Assembly: GCF_026719745.1 (NCBI RefSeq)
Contig: NZ_JAPPRQ010000053.1
Span: 62,001-126,000 of the forward strand
Direction: 5' to 3'
Source of the DNA: Clostridium sp. ZS2-4
GTDB taxonomy: Bacteria; Bacillota; Clostridia; Clostridiales; Clostridiaceae
Length of the DNA: 64,000 nucleotides
The notes beneath the pieces are model-generated. The model was given only the letters and a program-made list of their open reading frames with translations. It was not told the DNA's origin and made no database searches. Position 1 is the first letter of the stretch. Every line of letters begins with the position of its first letter. The position numbers and the translations under genes were made by a program. Below are positions 53,030 to 60,208 of the stretch, in pieces.

Positions 53030-53272
53030 GAAAAAGTGCGGAGCACTTTTCAGTAGCCAGTGACCAGTAACCAGTAGCCAGAAAAAAGAAGATTAAAAAT
53101 TTTAAATTCAGTAAAAATAAACATAAAAAAGAGCAAGGATATAGAAATTCTCTATGTTCTTGCTCTTTCTTTTATTTAAGTTTAGGTTTTGCCTTAGCAA
53201 AACTTCATTTACTGGTGACTGGGGATTGGCGACTGGTTACTAGAATAAAATTGTTACACAATTTTATTCTTA
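53030..53272 (+). repeat. Heptad-flanked hairpin element, copy 6 (subfamily B)
   Basis: Closely related to copy 4. Left hairpin 53030-53051 (AAAAGTGC-GGA-GCACTTTT). Heptads CCAGTGA, CCAGTAA, CCAGTAG, CCAG near 53058-53082. Central dyad near 53126-53168 (AAAAGAGCAAGG / TCTTGCTCTTT). GGTTTTGCC-TTA-GCAAAAC palindrome near 53186-53204. Inverted heptads near 53212-53238. Right hairpin 53241-53270. It supplies the transcription end region of terD 3. Confidence 0.85.
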
Positions 53273-53878
53273 TCTGTATCTGTTCGCCATTTCTCCTATA
53301 CTAGTAGAATTAGTTCCTTCTCCCACTGCACCAAACTTCCATTCAGTTCCGTGTCTATATATCTCTCCTACTATAAGAGCAGTTTTGTTTGCATAATCAT
53401 CAGTTAAGTTATATCTTAGCATTTCTTGATTATTAGAAAGATTTACAGTTCTTATGAAAGCATTTTTTATCATTCCAAAATGCTGTTTACGTTTTATACA
53501 ATCATAAATATTTACAACAAAAACTAATTTTATTATATCCTGTGGAACCTTTGCAAGTTCAATCATAATTTGTTCATCATCACCATCACCATCACCAGTT
53601 AGATTATCTCCCATATGACGAACACCGCCACTTTTATGACTCAAGTTTCCAAAGTAAACTATTTCTTCTTTTGATTTTATCTTATCATTTGCATCCAACA
53701 TAAATACTGATGCATCACAATCTACTTCTGGAGCACTTCCACCAAATAAACTTCCCAAAAGTCCTTTGCCTCCTGCGTGCTCTACTGGGTCCCATCCAAG
53801 ACCAACCATTATTTTAGATAAACCAGTATTATCCTTTGTTAAGCTTATTCTCTGACCTTTTTGTAAATTAATAGCCAT
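53270..53878 (-). CDS. TerD family protein (third copy)
   Basis: A 202-residue TerD-domain protein. It has the calcium-binding block near GDNLTGDGDGDDEQIMIELAK and the VDCDASVFMLDAND block. Compared with the other two it carries an extra glycine-rich insertion (GGKGLLGSLFGGSAP, about 37-51). TerD proteins bind Ca2+ in acidic loops and are linked to tellurite and other stress resistance, phage inhibition and possibly metal sensing at the membrane. No signal peptide. The ATG at 53878 follows GGAGGG. It is separated from terD 2 by a spacer with a nine-unit heptad array. Confidence 0.9.
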   Translation of the reverse strand: MAINLQKGQRISLTKDNTGLSKIMVGLGWDPVEHAGGKGLLGSLFGGSAPEVDCDASVFMLDANDKIKSKEEIVYFGNLSHKSGGVRHMGDNLTGDGDGDDEQIMIELAKVPQDIIKLVFVVNIYDCIKRKQHFGMIKNAFIRTVNLSNNQEMLRYNLTDDYANKTALIVGEIYRHGTEWKFGAVGEGTNSTSIGEMANRYR

Positions 53879-53915
53879 TCTTTATCCCTCCATTGATTAG
53901 GTACTAAGTTATATC

Positions 53916-53978
53916 CCTAGCACCTAGCACCTAGCACCTAGCACCTAGCACCTAGCACCTAGCACCTAGCACCTAGCA
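53916..53978 (-). repeat. Perfect nine-unit heptanucleotide array (CCTAGCA)
   Basis: Nine exact tandem copies of CCTAGCA between terD 2 and terD 3, with no mismatch and no gap. AGGTACTAAG just to the left looks like a degenerate related unit. Perfect repetition suggests recent expansion by slippage and likely length variation among strains. It has no coding capacity of interest. Confidence 0.92.
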
Positions 53979-53993
53979 TATTGTCCCTTACTC

Positions 53994-54572
53994 TTAGACA
54001 TCTAATCCATAGTTTTGGCAAAGGGCTGCCAATCCGCCTTGAAATCCGCTTCCTACTGCACTAAATTTCCATTCTCCATTATGACGGTATATTTCACAGA
54101 ATATCAATGCAGTTTCAACAGAAAAATCTTCTGATAAATCATATCTTAAAACTTCTGCTCCTGTTTCTTTATCAACTAGTCTTACAAAGGCATTTGAAAC
54201 TTGTCCAAAGTTTTGACTTCTCTGTACTGCCTCATGAATAGTTACTGTTATTGCTATTTTCCCAATATTGTCAGGAATCTTAGAAAAGTCAATGATAATT
54301 TCCTCATCATCTCCCTCTCCATCTCCTGTTCTATTATCTCCAGTATGTATTACTGAACCACTAGGATGATTTAAATTGTTATAAAACACAAAATCCAAAT
54401 CATCATTTACTCTTCCATTTTCTCCAACTAAAAAAGCAGAAGCATCCAAGTCAAAATCATATCCTCCTGAATACTTGTTTGTATCCCAGCCTAGCCCAAT
54501 GATTGCCTCTTTTAACCCTGGTACTTCTTTTGTTAAATTGATTTTTTGTCCCTTCGATAAATTAATAGCCAT
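53994..54572 (-). CDS. TerD family protein (second copy)
   Basis: A 192-residue TerD-domain protein, 25 bases after terD 1. It has the [15 protein letters not shown] block and the acidic [21 protein letters not shown] calcium-binding loop, then [21 protein letters not shown] near the C-terminus. It is very like terD 1, so the pair arose by recent duplication. The ATG at 54572 follows CGGGGGG. Confidence 0.92.
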   Translation of the reverse strand: MAINLSKGQKINLTKEVPGLKEAIIGLGWDTNKYSGGYDFDLDASAFLVGENGRVNDDLDFVFYNNLNHPSGSVIHTGDNRTGDGEGDDEEIIIDFSKIPDNIGKIAITVTIHEAVQRSQNFGQVSNAFVRLVDKETGAEVLRYDLSEDFSVETALIFCEIYRHNGEWKFSAVGSGFQGGLAALCQNYGLDV

Positions 54573-54597
54573 AGTGTTCCCCCCGAAAAACTTTTAT

Positions 54598-55179
54598 CTA
54601 TCCAATATTTATTCCAAAATTTCCACAAAGTGCTCCAAGTCCACCTTGGAATCCACTCCCTACTGCAGTAAATTTCCATTCTCCATTATGGCGATATAAT
54701 TCACCAACTACTATTGCTGTTTCTATACTGTAATCTTCACTTAAATCATATCTTATTAATTCTTCATTAGTTTCTTCGTTGAAAATTCTGATAAATGCGT
54801 TTGAAACCTGACCAAAATTTTGTCCTCTTGCTTCAGCTTCATGAATAGTTGCTGTGAAAGCAATTTTTTGTATTTGATCTGGTACCTTATTTAGCTCTAT
54901 TTTTATTTGTTCGTCGTCTCCTTCTCCATCTCCTGTACGGTTATCCCCAAGATGAATTACAGATTCTGAAGAATGCTTTAGGTTATTATAGAAAATAAAA
55001 TCACCGTCAGATATTACTTTCCCATCTGCACCAACTAAAAAAGCAGCTGTATCTAAATCAAAGTCATTTCCACCATCATATTTGTTTGTATCCCATCCTA
55101 ATCCAATTATTACCTTAGTTAACCCTGGATTTGTCTTTGTTAAATCCACTTTCTGACCTTTTGTTAAACTAACTGCCAT
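54598..55179 (-). CDS. TerD family protein (first copy)
   Basis: A 193-residue TerD-domain protein, first gene behind the internal promoter. Blocks: [17 protein letters not shown], the acidic [21 protein letters not shown] loop, and [21 protein letters not shown]. Family members work in stress responses, together with membrane protein TerC and regulators not seen here. The ATG at 55179 follows AGAAGGT. It lies 244 bases after the HAD gene. Confidence 0.93.
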   Translation of the reverse strand: MAVSLTKGQKVDLTKTNPGLTKVIIGLGWDTNKYDGGNDFDLDTAAFLVGADGKVISDGDFIFYNNLKHSSESVIHLGDNRTGDGEGDDEQIKIELNKVPDQIQKIAFTATIHEAEARGQNFGQVSNAFIRIFNEETNEELIRYDLSEDYSIETAIVVGELYRHNGEWKFTAVGSGFQGGLGALCGNFGINIG

Positions 55180-55221
55180 ATTAATTACCTTCTTTCTTAT
55201 TAATTTGGTAAATATATACTT

Positions 55222-55257
55222 AAACTTTCCTTTAGATACATATCTAAAAGAAAGTTT
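55222..55257. promoter_or_regulatory. 17-base dyad in the terD leader
   Basis: Arms AAACTTTCCTTTAGATA (55222-55238) and TATCTAAAAGAAAGTTT (55241-55257) with one mismatch and a two-base centre. It lies between the terD promoter and the start, so it may be an operator or a transcript hairpin. Confidence 0.5.
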
Positions 55258-55313
55258 AATATTTAAAACTCTGTGTATTATTTTATCCTAATAATTTATT
55301 ACATCATATTAAT

Positions 55314-55342
55314 ATTATATATATTATATTTTTAAAAATCAA
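55314..55342 (-). promoter_or_regulatory. Sigma-A-type promoter for the terD genes
   Basis: TTGATT (55342-55337), a 17-base spacer and TATAAT (55319-55314), 135 bases before terD 1. It allows the terD genes to be transcribed apart from the metabolite genes upstream. Confidence 0.6.
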
Positions 55343-55423
55343 ATATTCAGACAAAAACCATCAACAGTTATATTCTTATTTTTACTTTATTATATTTGTA
55401 ATTCTCACCTTAAAATCTGCAAA

Positions 55424-56227
55424 CTAAAGTAAGCTTTCCACTCTTTCTAATATCTCCTCAGAAGCATTAATTCCACTTTCCTCCGTTAAAGAAATATGAC
55501 CCTGCTTCAAAATCTTCTCTTCTATTAAGCTCTTTAATTCTCCATGAGATGCACATATTGCGTAATCTGCATTAATTAATAATGGGTAATCTAAAAAAGA
55601 ATCCCCTGCGGATATGATTTTTTTCTTTTCTTCTTTATCTTTCAAATAAAGAAGAGCATCCCATTTATTAACTGGTTTTGGTACTATATATAATTTTCTT
55701 CCTTGCAAAGATACTGTCCAATTATTTTCTTCAGCCCAATCTTTAAAGTTAATAAATTCACTAACATTTATTAATTCTTTATCTTTAAAATGAACACTAA
55801 AAAACAATTCATCTCTTAAAACCATTTTATCAATCCATGAAGTATCCGTGAAACTGTTTAAAAATTTCTTTTCAACAAATCTATAATGTGTAATTTTATC
55901 TACTACTTTTCTTATAATATTTCTCCATTCAGTATCAACTTTTCCATTTATCAATATATTCCCACCATTGCTCACAATAGCATAATCAGGCTTTATATAC
56001 TCACTAATCACAAAAATTCTGTTATACTGCTCTATGGTACGAGTAGTTACCGGAACAAATAAAACATTATTCTTCATTATTTTTCTTATTTTTTCAACTA
56101 CACCACTTTTCATATAACTTAATTCTTTTCCAAGATATCTCTCAGCCAATACAATATCTTCATTCTCTTCTTCAATCAATTTCTTCGTATAAATTAATGT
56201 CCTATCTAAATCTGATGCAAAAATCAT
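55424..56227 (-). CDS. HAD-family phosphatase of the Ter-associated module
   Basis: A 267-residue HAD-superfamily phosphatase. The four HAD motifs are present: ASDLDRTLIYT (nucleophile and acid), VPVTTRTIEQY (motif II), the lysine in VPKPVNKWDALLYL and SAGDSFLDYPLL (motif IV). A C2-type cap lies between II and III. In described Ter gene clusters a HAD enzyme works with PRTase and PELOTA proteins to make a nucleoside-like compound; it would remove a phosphate. It overlaps the StiP gene by four bases (ATGA). Confidence 0.9.
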   Translation of the reverse strand: MIFASDLDRTLIYTKKLIEEENEDIVLAERYLGKELSYMKSGVVEKIRKIMKNNVLFVPVTTRTIEQYNRIFVISEYIKPDYAIVSNGGNILINGKVDTEWRNIIRKVVDKITHYRFVEKKFLNSFTDTSWIDKMVLRDELFFSVHFKDKELINVSEFINFKDWAEENNWTVSLQGRKLYIVPKPVNKWDALLYLKDKEEKKKIISAGDSFLDYPLLINADYAICASHGELKSLIEEKILKQGHISLTEESGINASEEILERVESLL

Positions 56228-57339
56228 TGTATTATCCCCTTTGCTTTAGATTTTATAAGGCCACAACATGAATAGCTCATATTCTTATATACTTCTACTG
56301 GAACTGCTCTATCCTGCGCTAATATTAAAATATGTTTTAAGTTTGGATTGTTAATATCATTAACAAGTATCTTCCACGGCACACGTCTTAAAAGTACCCT
56401 AGTTGTTTCCCCTACCCCAGGCTTAACCAAATTAATATCTGTAATATCATATTTTTCTCTGATTTCATTTACCTCTTTAATTCCCTTGTTATAAACCTTA
56501 CTGTCTATTTCTTCAATTTCTTTTTCATTAAAAGCTATATTGGAAAAACAAGTTGTTATGGTATCTATAAATAACTGAGAAACATCCTCATCCTGCCATT
56601 CTTTATAGTATTTTGCCCCATGAAAATCATGTTCTCCTATAATATCATCTCTTAATACTGTTCTGCTAACTAATCCTGATACTGTTGAATTTAAACACGC
56701 AGAAGGAATTAAAAAATCCTCACGAGTGCCATATAATTCTACACAATGAGCTGGATCTGCTAAAACAGCTAATTTATCACTTAACTTAATTTCATATTTA
56801 TTATAAAAATCCGAAACTGCCTCATTTAGTACTTCATTTATAGCTCCTTTGCCTGTCCACCCATCTACAAACTGTATATCTTCTGGATTATGATACTTTA
56901 AAATATACTTTAAAGCATTCTCATCTATCCCCTTACCTCTGATTATTGATATACTGTAATGAGGAACTTTCTTTTTATACTTCATTTCTAAATATCTCTT
57001 TATCAAAATTCCTATGGGAGTTCCCGCTCTTGCCAAGGATACAATGACTGCATTTCCGTTCTTTTCCCTATATATAAGTTCTCCTACAACCGCAGCTGCC
57101 TTGGCTACTTTCTCTTTTGTCGAATCTAATGTTTTGTAGAATATATCCATATACTCTTTTGTTGGAAAATACTCTATAGGAAGCATTTCTGAATAATGTC
57201 CTCCATTTTGTATTATGTTCTCTCTCTCTTCATTATCCTGTTCCTTAATTAAATTTGAAATATCCTTCAAAAGAAATGTAACATCCTCCCTGGAATAACT
57301 TCCAATAGGAGAAGGTTCTTTAAGGTGTTGAAATCTCAT
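56224..57339 (-). CDS. StiP-type protein with PRTase-like and PELOTA domains
   Basis: A 371-residue protein of the StiP family, named in databases as a cysteine protease. In the published description of Ter-linked operons it is assigned a phosphoribosyltransferase-like region and a C-terminal PELOTA RNA-binding-like domain. Here the central region (about 85-240) has VIVSLARAGTPIGILIKRYL and FVDGWTGKGAINEV. The last ~65 residues (TRVLLRRVPWKILVND onward) match the PELOTA part. The assigned protease role is doubtful from sequence alone. Adjacent to the PRTase gene with no gap. Confidence 0.85.
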   Translation of the reverse strand: MRFQHLKEPSPIGSYSREDVTFLLKDISNLIKEQDNEERENIIQNGGHYSEMLPIEYFPTKEYMDIFYKTLDSTKEKVAKAAAVVGELIYREKNGNAVIVSLARAGTPIGILIKRYLEMKYKKKVPHYSISIIRGKGIDENALKYILKYHNPEDIQFVDGWTGKGAINEVLNEAVSDFYNKYEIKLSDKLAVLADPAHCVELYGTREDFLIPSACLNSTVSGLVSRTVLRDDIIGEHDFHGAKYYKEWQDEDVSQLFIDTITTCFSNIAFNEKEIEEIDSKVYNKGIKEVNEIREKYDITDINLVKPGVGETTRVLLRRVPWKILVNDINNPNLKHILILAQDRAVPVEVYKNMSYSCCGLIKSKAKGIIQ

Positions 57340-58776
57340 TCACAAACTCCTCCTCTTTAGTTTTGTAAAATAAACAAAATTTATCTTTTCAATTCCTGCA
57401 CTATAAAATAAGTTTATTAACTCATTTTTACTTTTTCCATCTATTTCTCTCTCTGTTACAAATAAAACTTCTTTGTACATATCCTGTCCAATATTATAAA
57501 CATAGTTAATAACGTCTTTATCAAAAGGATTATTAAATTTAGCTGCAAATTTTATTGCATATTCCTCTTGTTTTCCAACATAAATTGGACTTCTAGTTGT
57601 AGATTGATATTTAGCACCTTCAATTAAAGAAGCCATTAACATAGGAATATACATAAATTCTTCCGTACCTAAAACAAGAACCTTTTCATCAAGGGGCTTT
57701 ATTGTATTTACCAAATTGGATAGCATCTTTTCCATTTCTTTAAGCTCATCATGAGCAATTCCAAATCTGCCGCTGAAATCTAAATAGCTGTAATTCTTTT
57801 TATCTTCACTAGCTAGAATTCTCGTAAATTCTCTACAATTATTTATTTTGAAGAAATAATTTCTTACTACTACCCCTTCATTATTTATTTCGGTAAAATT
57901 CTTTTCTGCCTTTATTGCTGGAAAATCAACCTGATAAAATTCTTCATGAATATGTTCTATTTTCTTATGGCAAGAATTTTCATAGTGTATATCCATTCCT
58001 TCTATGGAAGGGCTGCTGCAAGTGGCTTGCCCATTCAACAAGGATACAACATTTATCTTTACTCCTAGCTTTTCTTCCAAGTCCTTGTACCTTTTAATAT
58101 ATTCCTCACTTCTCCAATCCAAAATAGAAGCTATTATGTACTCTTTTTTAGGATATTTATCATTAATGGCTTCTATAAGATTTAAAGCTGTTTTTCCCGT
58201 AGTTATTTCATCATCCACTAAAACTATTCTCTCAAATCCAGATAAAAACTCTTCCTTTAAAGGATAACAAAAATGACTAACAGCATGAGAATGTTCCTCT
58301 TCAAAATTAAAAGCTGACCTGCATTGCAATAATTCATCACGAGTAGTATGAATATAGTAAATGTTATCTCCTTTGAATTGAGCGAATACGCTGTTACCAA
58401 GAGCTGTGGCAGTTTCTGCAAAACCAACAAAAAGAGTATGTTTATTTAGGGAAATCAACTTACTATCTGCATAAACTAATGCTTCATCACTAAACTTGTC
58501 ATCCTTTAAAGCCTTAGAAATGATAGAATAATTTATTTCTTTAATAGCTCCTATTTTTTCACCTATCATCACTCCTATAAGTCTCCCTGTCAGAATAGCC
58601 TGCTTGGGATTTACAGGTATGTGTTTTCCAAGAAGCTTGCTCACAAACAGAAAAGCTCTTTTAGGATTTTTTCTTGCCGCCATTAAAAACAAATCCTCTA
58701 ATTCAAAATTAAATATATTTTCTGAAATTTGTATATCTACAGCAATTTTATCTAAAATACTTAGTGTTTTCTTCAT
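57340..58776 (-). CDS. Phosphoribosyltransferase-domain protein of the Ter-associated module
   Basis: A 478-residue protein. The PRPP-binding loop is clear in FERIVLVDDEITTGKTALNL (about 185-204). The N-terminal part (KKTLSILDKIAVDIQISENIF) and the C-terminal region (about 330-478, including VLVLGTEEFMYIPMLMASLI; a TRSP-like region) belong to the family found in Ter clusters. It is expected to transfer a phosphoribosyl group to a base-like acceptor. It lies 11 bases after the HpcH-like gene and one base before the StiP gene. Confidence 0.88.
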   Translation of the reverse strand: MKKTLSILDKIAVDIQISENIFNFELEDLFLMAARKNPKRAFLFVSKLLGKHIPVNPKQAILTGRLIGVMIGEKIGAIKEINYSIISKALKDDKFSDEALVYADSKLISLNKHTLFVGFAETATALGNSVFAQFKGDNIYYIHTTRDELLQCRSAFNFEEEHSHAVSHFCYPLKEEFLSGFERIVLVDDEITTGKTALNLIEAINDKYPKKEYIIASILDWRSEEYIKRYKDLEEKLGVKINVVSLLNGQATCSSPSIEGMDIHYENSCHKKIEHIHEEFYQVDFPAIKAEKNFTEINNEGVVVRNYFFKINNCREFTRILASEDKKNYSYLDFSGRFGIAHDELKEMEKMLSNLVNTIKPLDEKVLVLGTEEFMYIPMLMASLIEGAKYQSTTRSPIYVGKQEEYAIKFAAKFNNPFDKDVINYVYNIGQDMYKEVLFVTEREIDGKSKNELINLFYSAGIEKINFVYFTKLKRRSL

Positions 58777-58787
58777 TTTGTCCCCCT

Positions 58788-59957
58788 CTAGAATAAATCC
58801 ACATAGCTTTTATCCTCATTGAACACTCCATATACATAAGCTCTTTTTAATATTTTATTTGCCCAATTAGTATGAGGATTAATTTCATTCATTTTATTGC
58901 TATATTTACTTTTATATGCACCTTTTTTATTAGCCTCAACAATAGCAATAGCATCTTCATACTCTTCTTTTGTAACAACATATAAAGCATTTACAATGGA
59001 AATATGACTTGGATGAATTATAGTTTTTCCAATAAAGCTGTTTGCTTTATCCAAAACCACCTCTTTAATAAGACCATCTATAGATTTTTCTAAATAATCT
59101 TCTCTTTTTTCAATTCCTCTTTTACCTAAATGCTCTACAAAAGGGCTTCTTCTTAACTGAGGTTTTAAAATTCTATTGTCTGGATTAGAATTAAAGTATT
59201 CCCATACAGGTCCTGATATGACATATTCCTCTTCTGCTCTTGAAAATATATTTACTATATCTGAAATACAATCGCTTACCACTTTTATATCATATATACT
59301 ATTATCAATATTACGTCTTATAGAATAAAGTCCTAAAAAATCAGTTCCTCCAAGACGAACATTTAATACATATTCCTTATTTTCATCCAATAATTTCTTT
59401 ATACTCAATAATTCTTTCATTCGAGTTTCTTTATAAATTATTGGCTTTGACTCTAAAATTGGCATAGCATATAAAGTATGAGATATCCCTTTGTTAAACT
59501 CTCTTAAAATTTGTAAATATTCTTTCCCATTGCTGCAATCAAATTTGGGAAAAGCAAAACCTGTTAGACATTGAAAAACATCTTTGTATTCTAATAATCT
59601 TTTAAACTGCTCTATATTTCTTACTCTTACAAATATTAAAGGCAAGTCCTCTTCTTTAAATTCTTCTTCCTTTATAGACTCTTTTATTTTATTGCAAACT
59701 CTTAATAAGTTATTTTCTGCCTCTTTTACTCTTTCTTCTGGTATTGAATCCTCTAAACATAAAACCATAGAAGTCAATCTTTTATATTTCTTCTCTAAAA
59801 CCAACTCTAAAATATCCTCTTTTAAAGCTGGCATATAGAGAGTTGCCCCTAAGGCATAAGATAAATATTCCTTAGAAGTAATATTGGTAATATAGCTTGG
59901 TTCTTTATAAAATATATTTTTCTTTTCAGTATAATTTAAGTCATCAAAGAATCTCAT
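58788..59957 (-). CDS. HpcH/HpaI aldolase / citrate lyase-like enzyme of the Ter-associated module
   Basis: A 389-residue TIM-barrel C-C lyase-like protein. The family blocks are SMVLCLEDSIPEERVKEAE (acidic metal site), LIFVRVRNIEQF, LYAMPILESKPIIY, VLNVRLGGTDFLGLYS and KTIIHPSHISIVNALY. Relatives cleave or form C-C bonds with CoA esters or oxaloacetate-like compounds. In Ter operons it is thought to build the carbon skeleton of the nucleoside-like compound. First gene of HpcH-PRTase-StiP-HAD. ATG at 59957 follows GGAGGGGG. Confidence 0.9.
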   Translation of the reverse strand: MRFFDDLNYTEKKNIFYKEPSYITNITSKEYLSYALGATLYMPALKEDILELVLEKKYKRLTSMVLCLEDSIPEERVKEAENNLLRVCNKIKESIKEEEFKEEDLPLIFVRVRNIEQFKRLLEYKDVFQCLTGFAFPKFDCSNGKEYLQILREFNKGISHTLYAMPILESKPIIYKETRMKELLSIKKLLDENKEYVLNVRLGGTDFLGLYSIRRNIDNSIYDIKVVSDCISDIVNIFSRAEEEYVISGPVWEYFNSNPDNRILKPQLRRSPFVEHLGKRGIEKREDYLEKSIDGLIKEVVLDKANSFIGKTIIHPSHISIVNALYVVTKEEYEDAIAIVEANKKGAYKSKYSNKMNEINPHTNWANKILKRAYVYGVFNEDKSYVDLF

Positions 59958-60030
59958 TCTTCCCCCTCCACTCTTACATATTTAATTGTCCCCTATCATC
60001 TATTGCTAGTCAATATTTTTAACAATAATA

Positions 60031-60065
60031 TTGCAATTATCAATATTCATTACTCAATGATCAAT
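60031..60065 (-). repeat. Degenerate heptanucleotide repeat, ATTGANN type
   Basis: Five units read on the minus strand: ATTGATC, AATGAGT-like ATTGAGT, AATGAAT, ATTGATA, ATTGCAA. It matches the array at 17398-17425. Confidence 0.6.
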
Positions 60066-60163
60066 TTATTAAAAAACTTCAACAAAGGTTTAATAGACTA
60101 AATAGTATTTATTCCGACTTAAGTATTAATCTTATATTTACTTTAGTACTTAAATATAAATAA

Positions 60164-60208
60164 AAAATATGCTAACCACTATAAAACATGTAGTGATTAA
60201 CATATTTT
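60164..60208 (-). terminator. Terminator of the chemotaxis receptor gene
   Basis: Stem AAAATATGTTAATCACTA / TAGTGGTTAGCATATTTT with two non-Watson-Crick positions, followed by TTATT on the minus strand, directly after the stop codon. Confidence 0.75.

Larger units (their letters stand above)
59958..60208. other. Intergenic region between the Ter module and the chemotaxis receptor gene
   Basis: 251 bases that hold the promoter region of the HpcH gene, an ATTGANN heptad array (60031-60065) and the chemotaxis-gene terminator (60164-60208). No coding remnant was seen. Confidence 0.45.

Noticed and set aside
53916-53978. Tandem repeat as a possible CRISPR array
   Set aside because: Units are 7 bases, head to tail, without spacers, and no cas genes are present.
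56224-57339. Taking the StiP-type protein as a proven cysteine protease
   Set aside because: No clear Cys-His protease motif pair could be identified; domain context supports a PRTase-like/PELOTA role instead.
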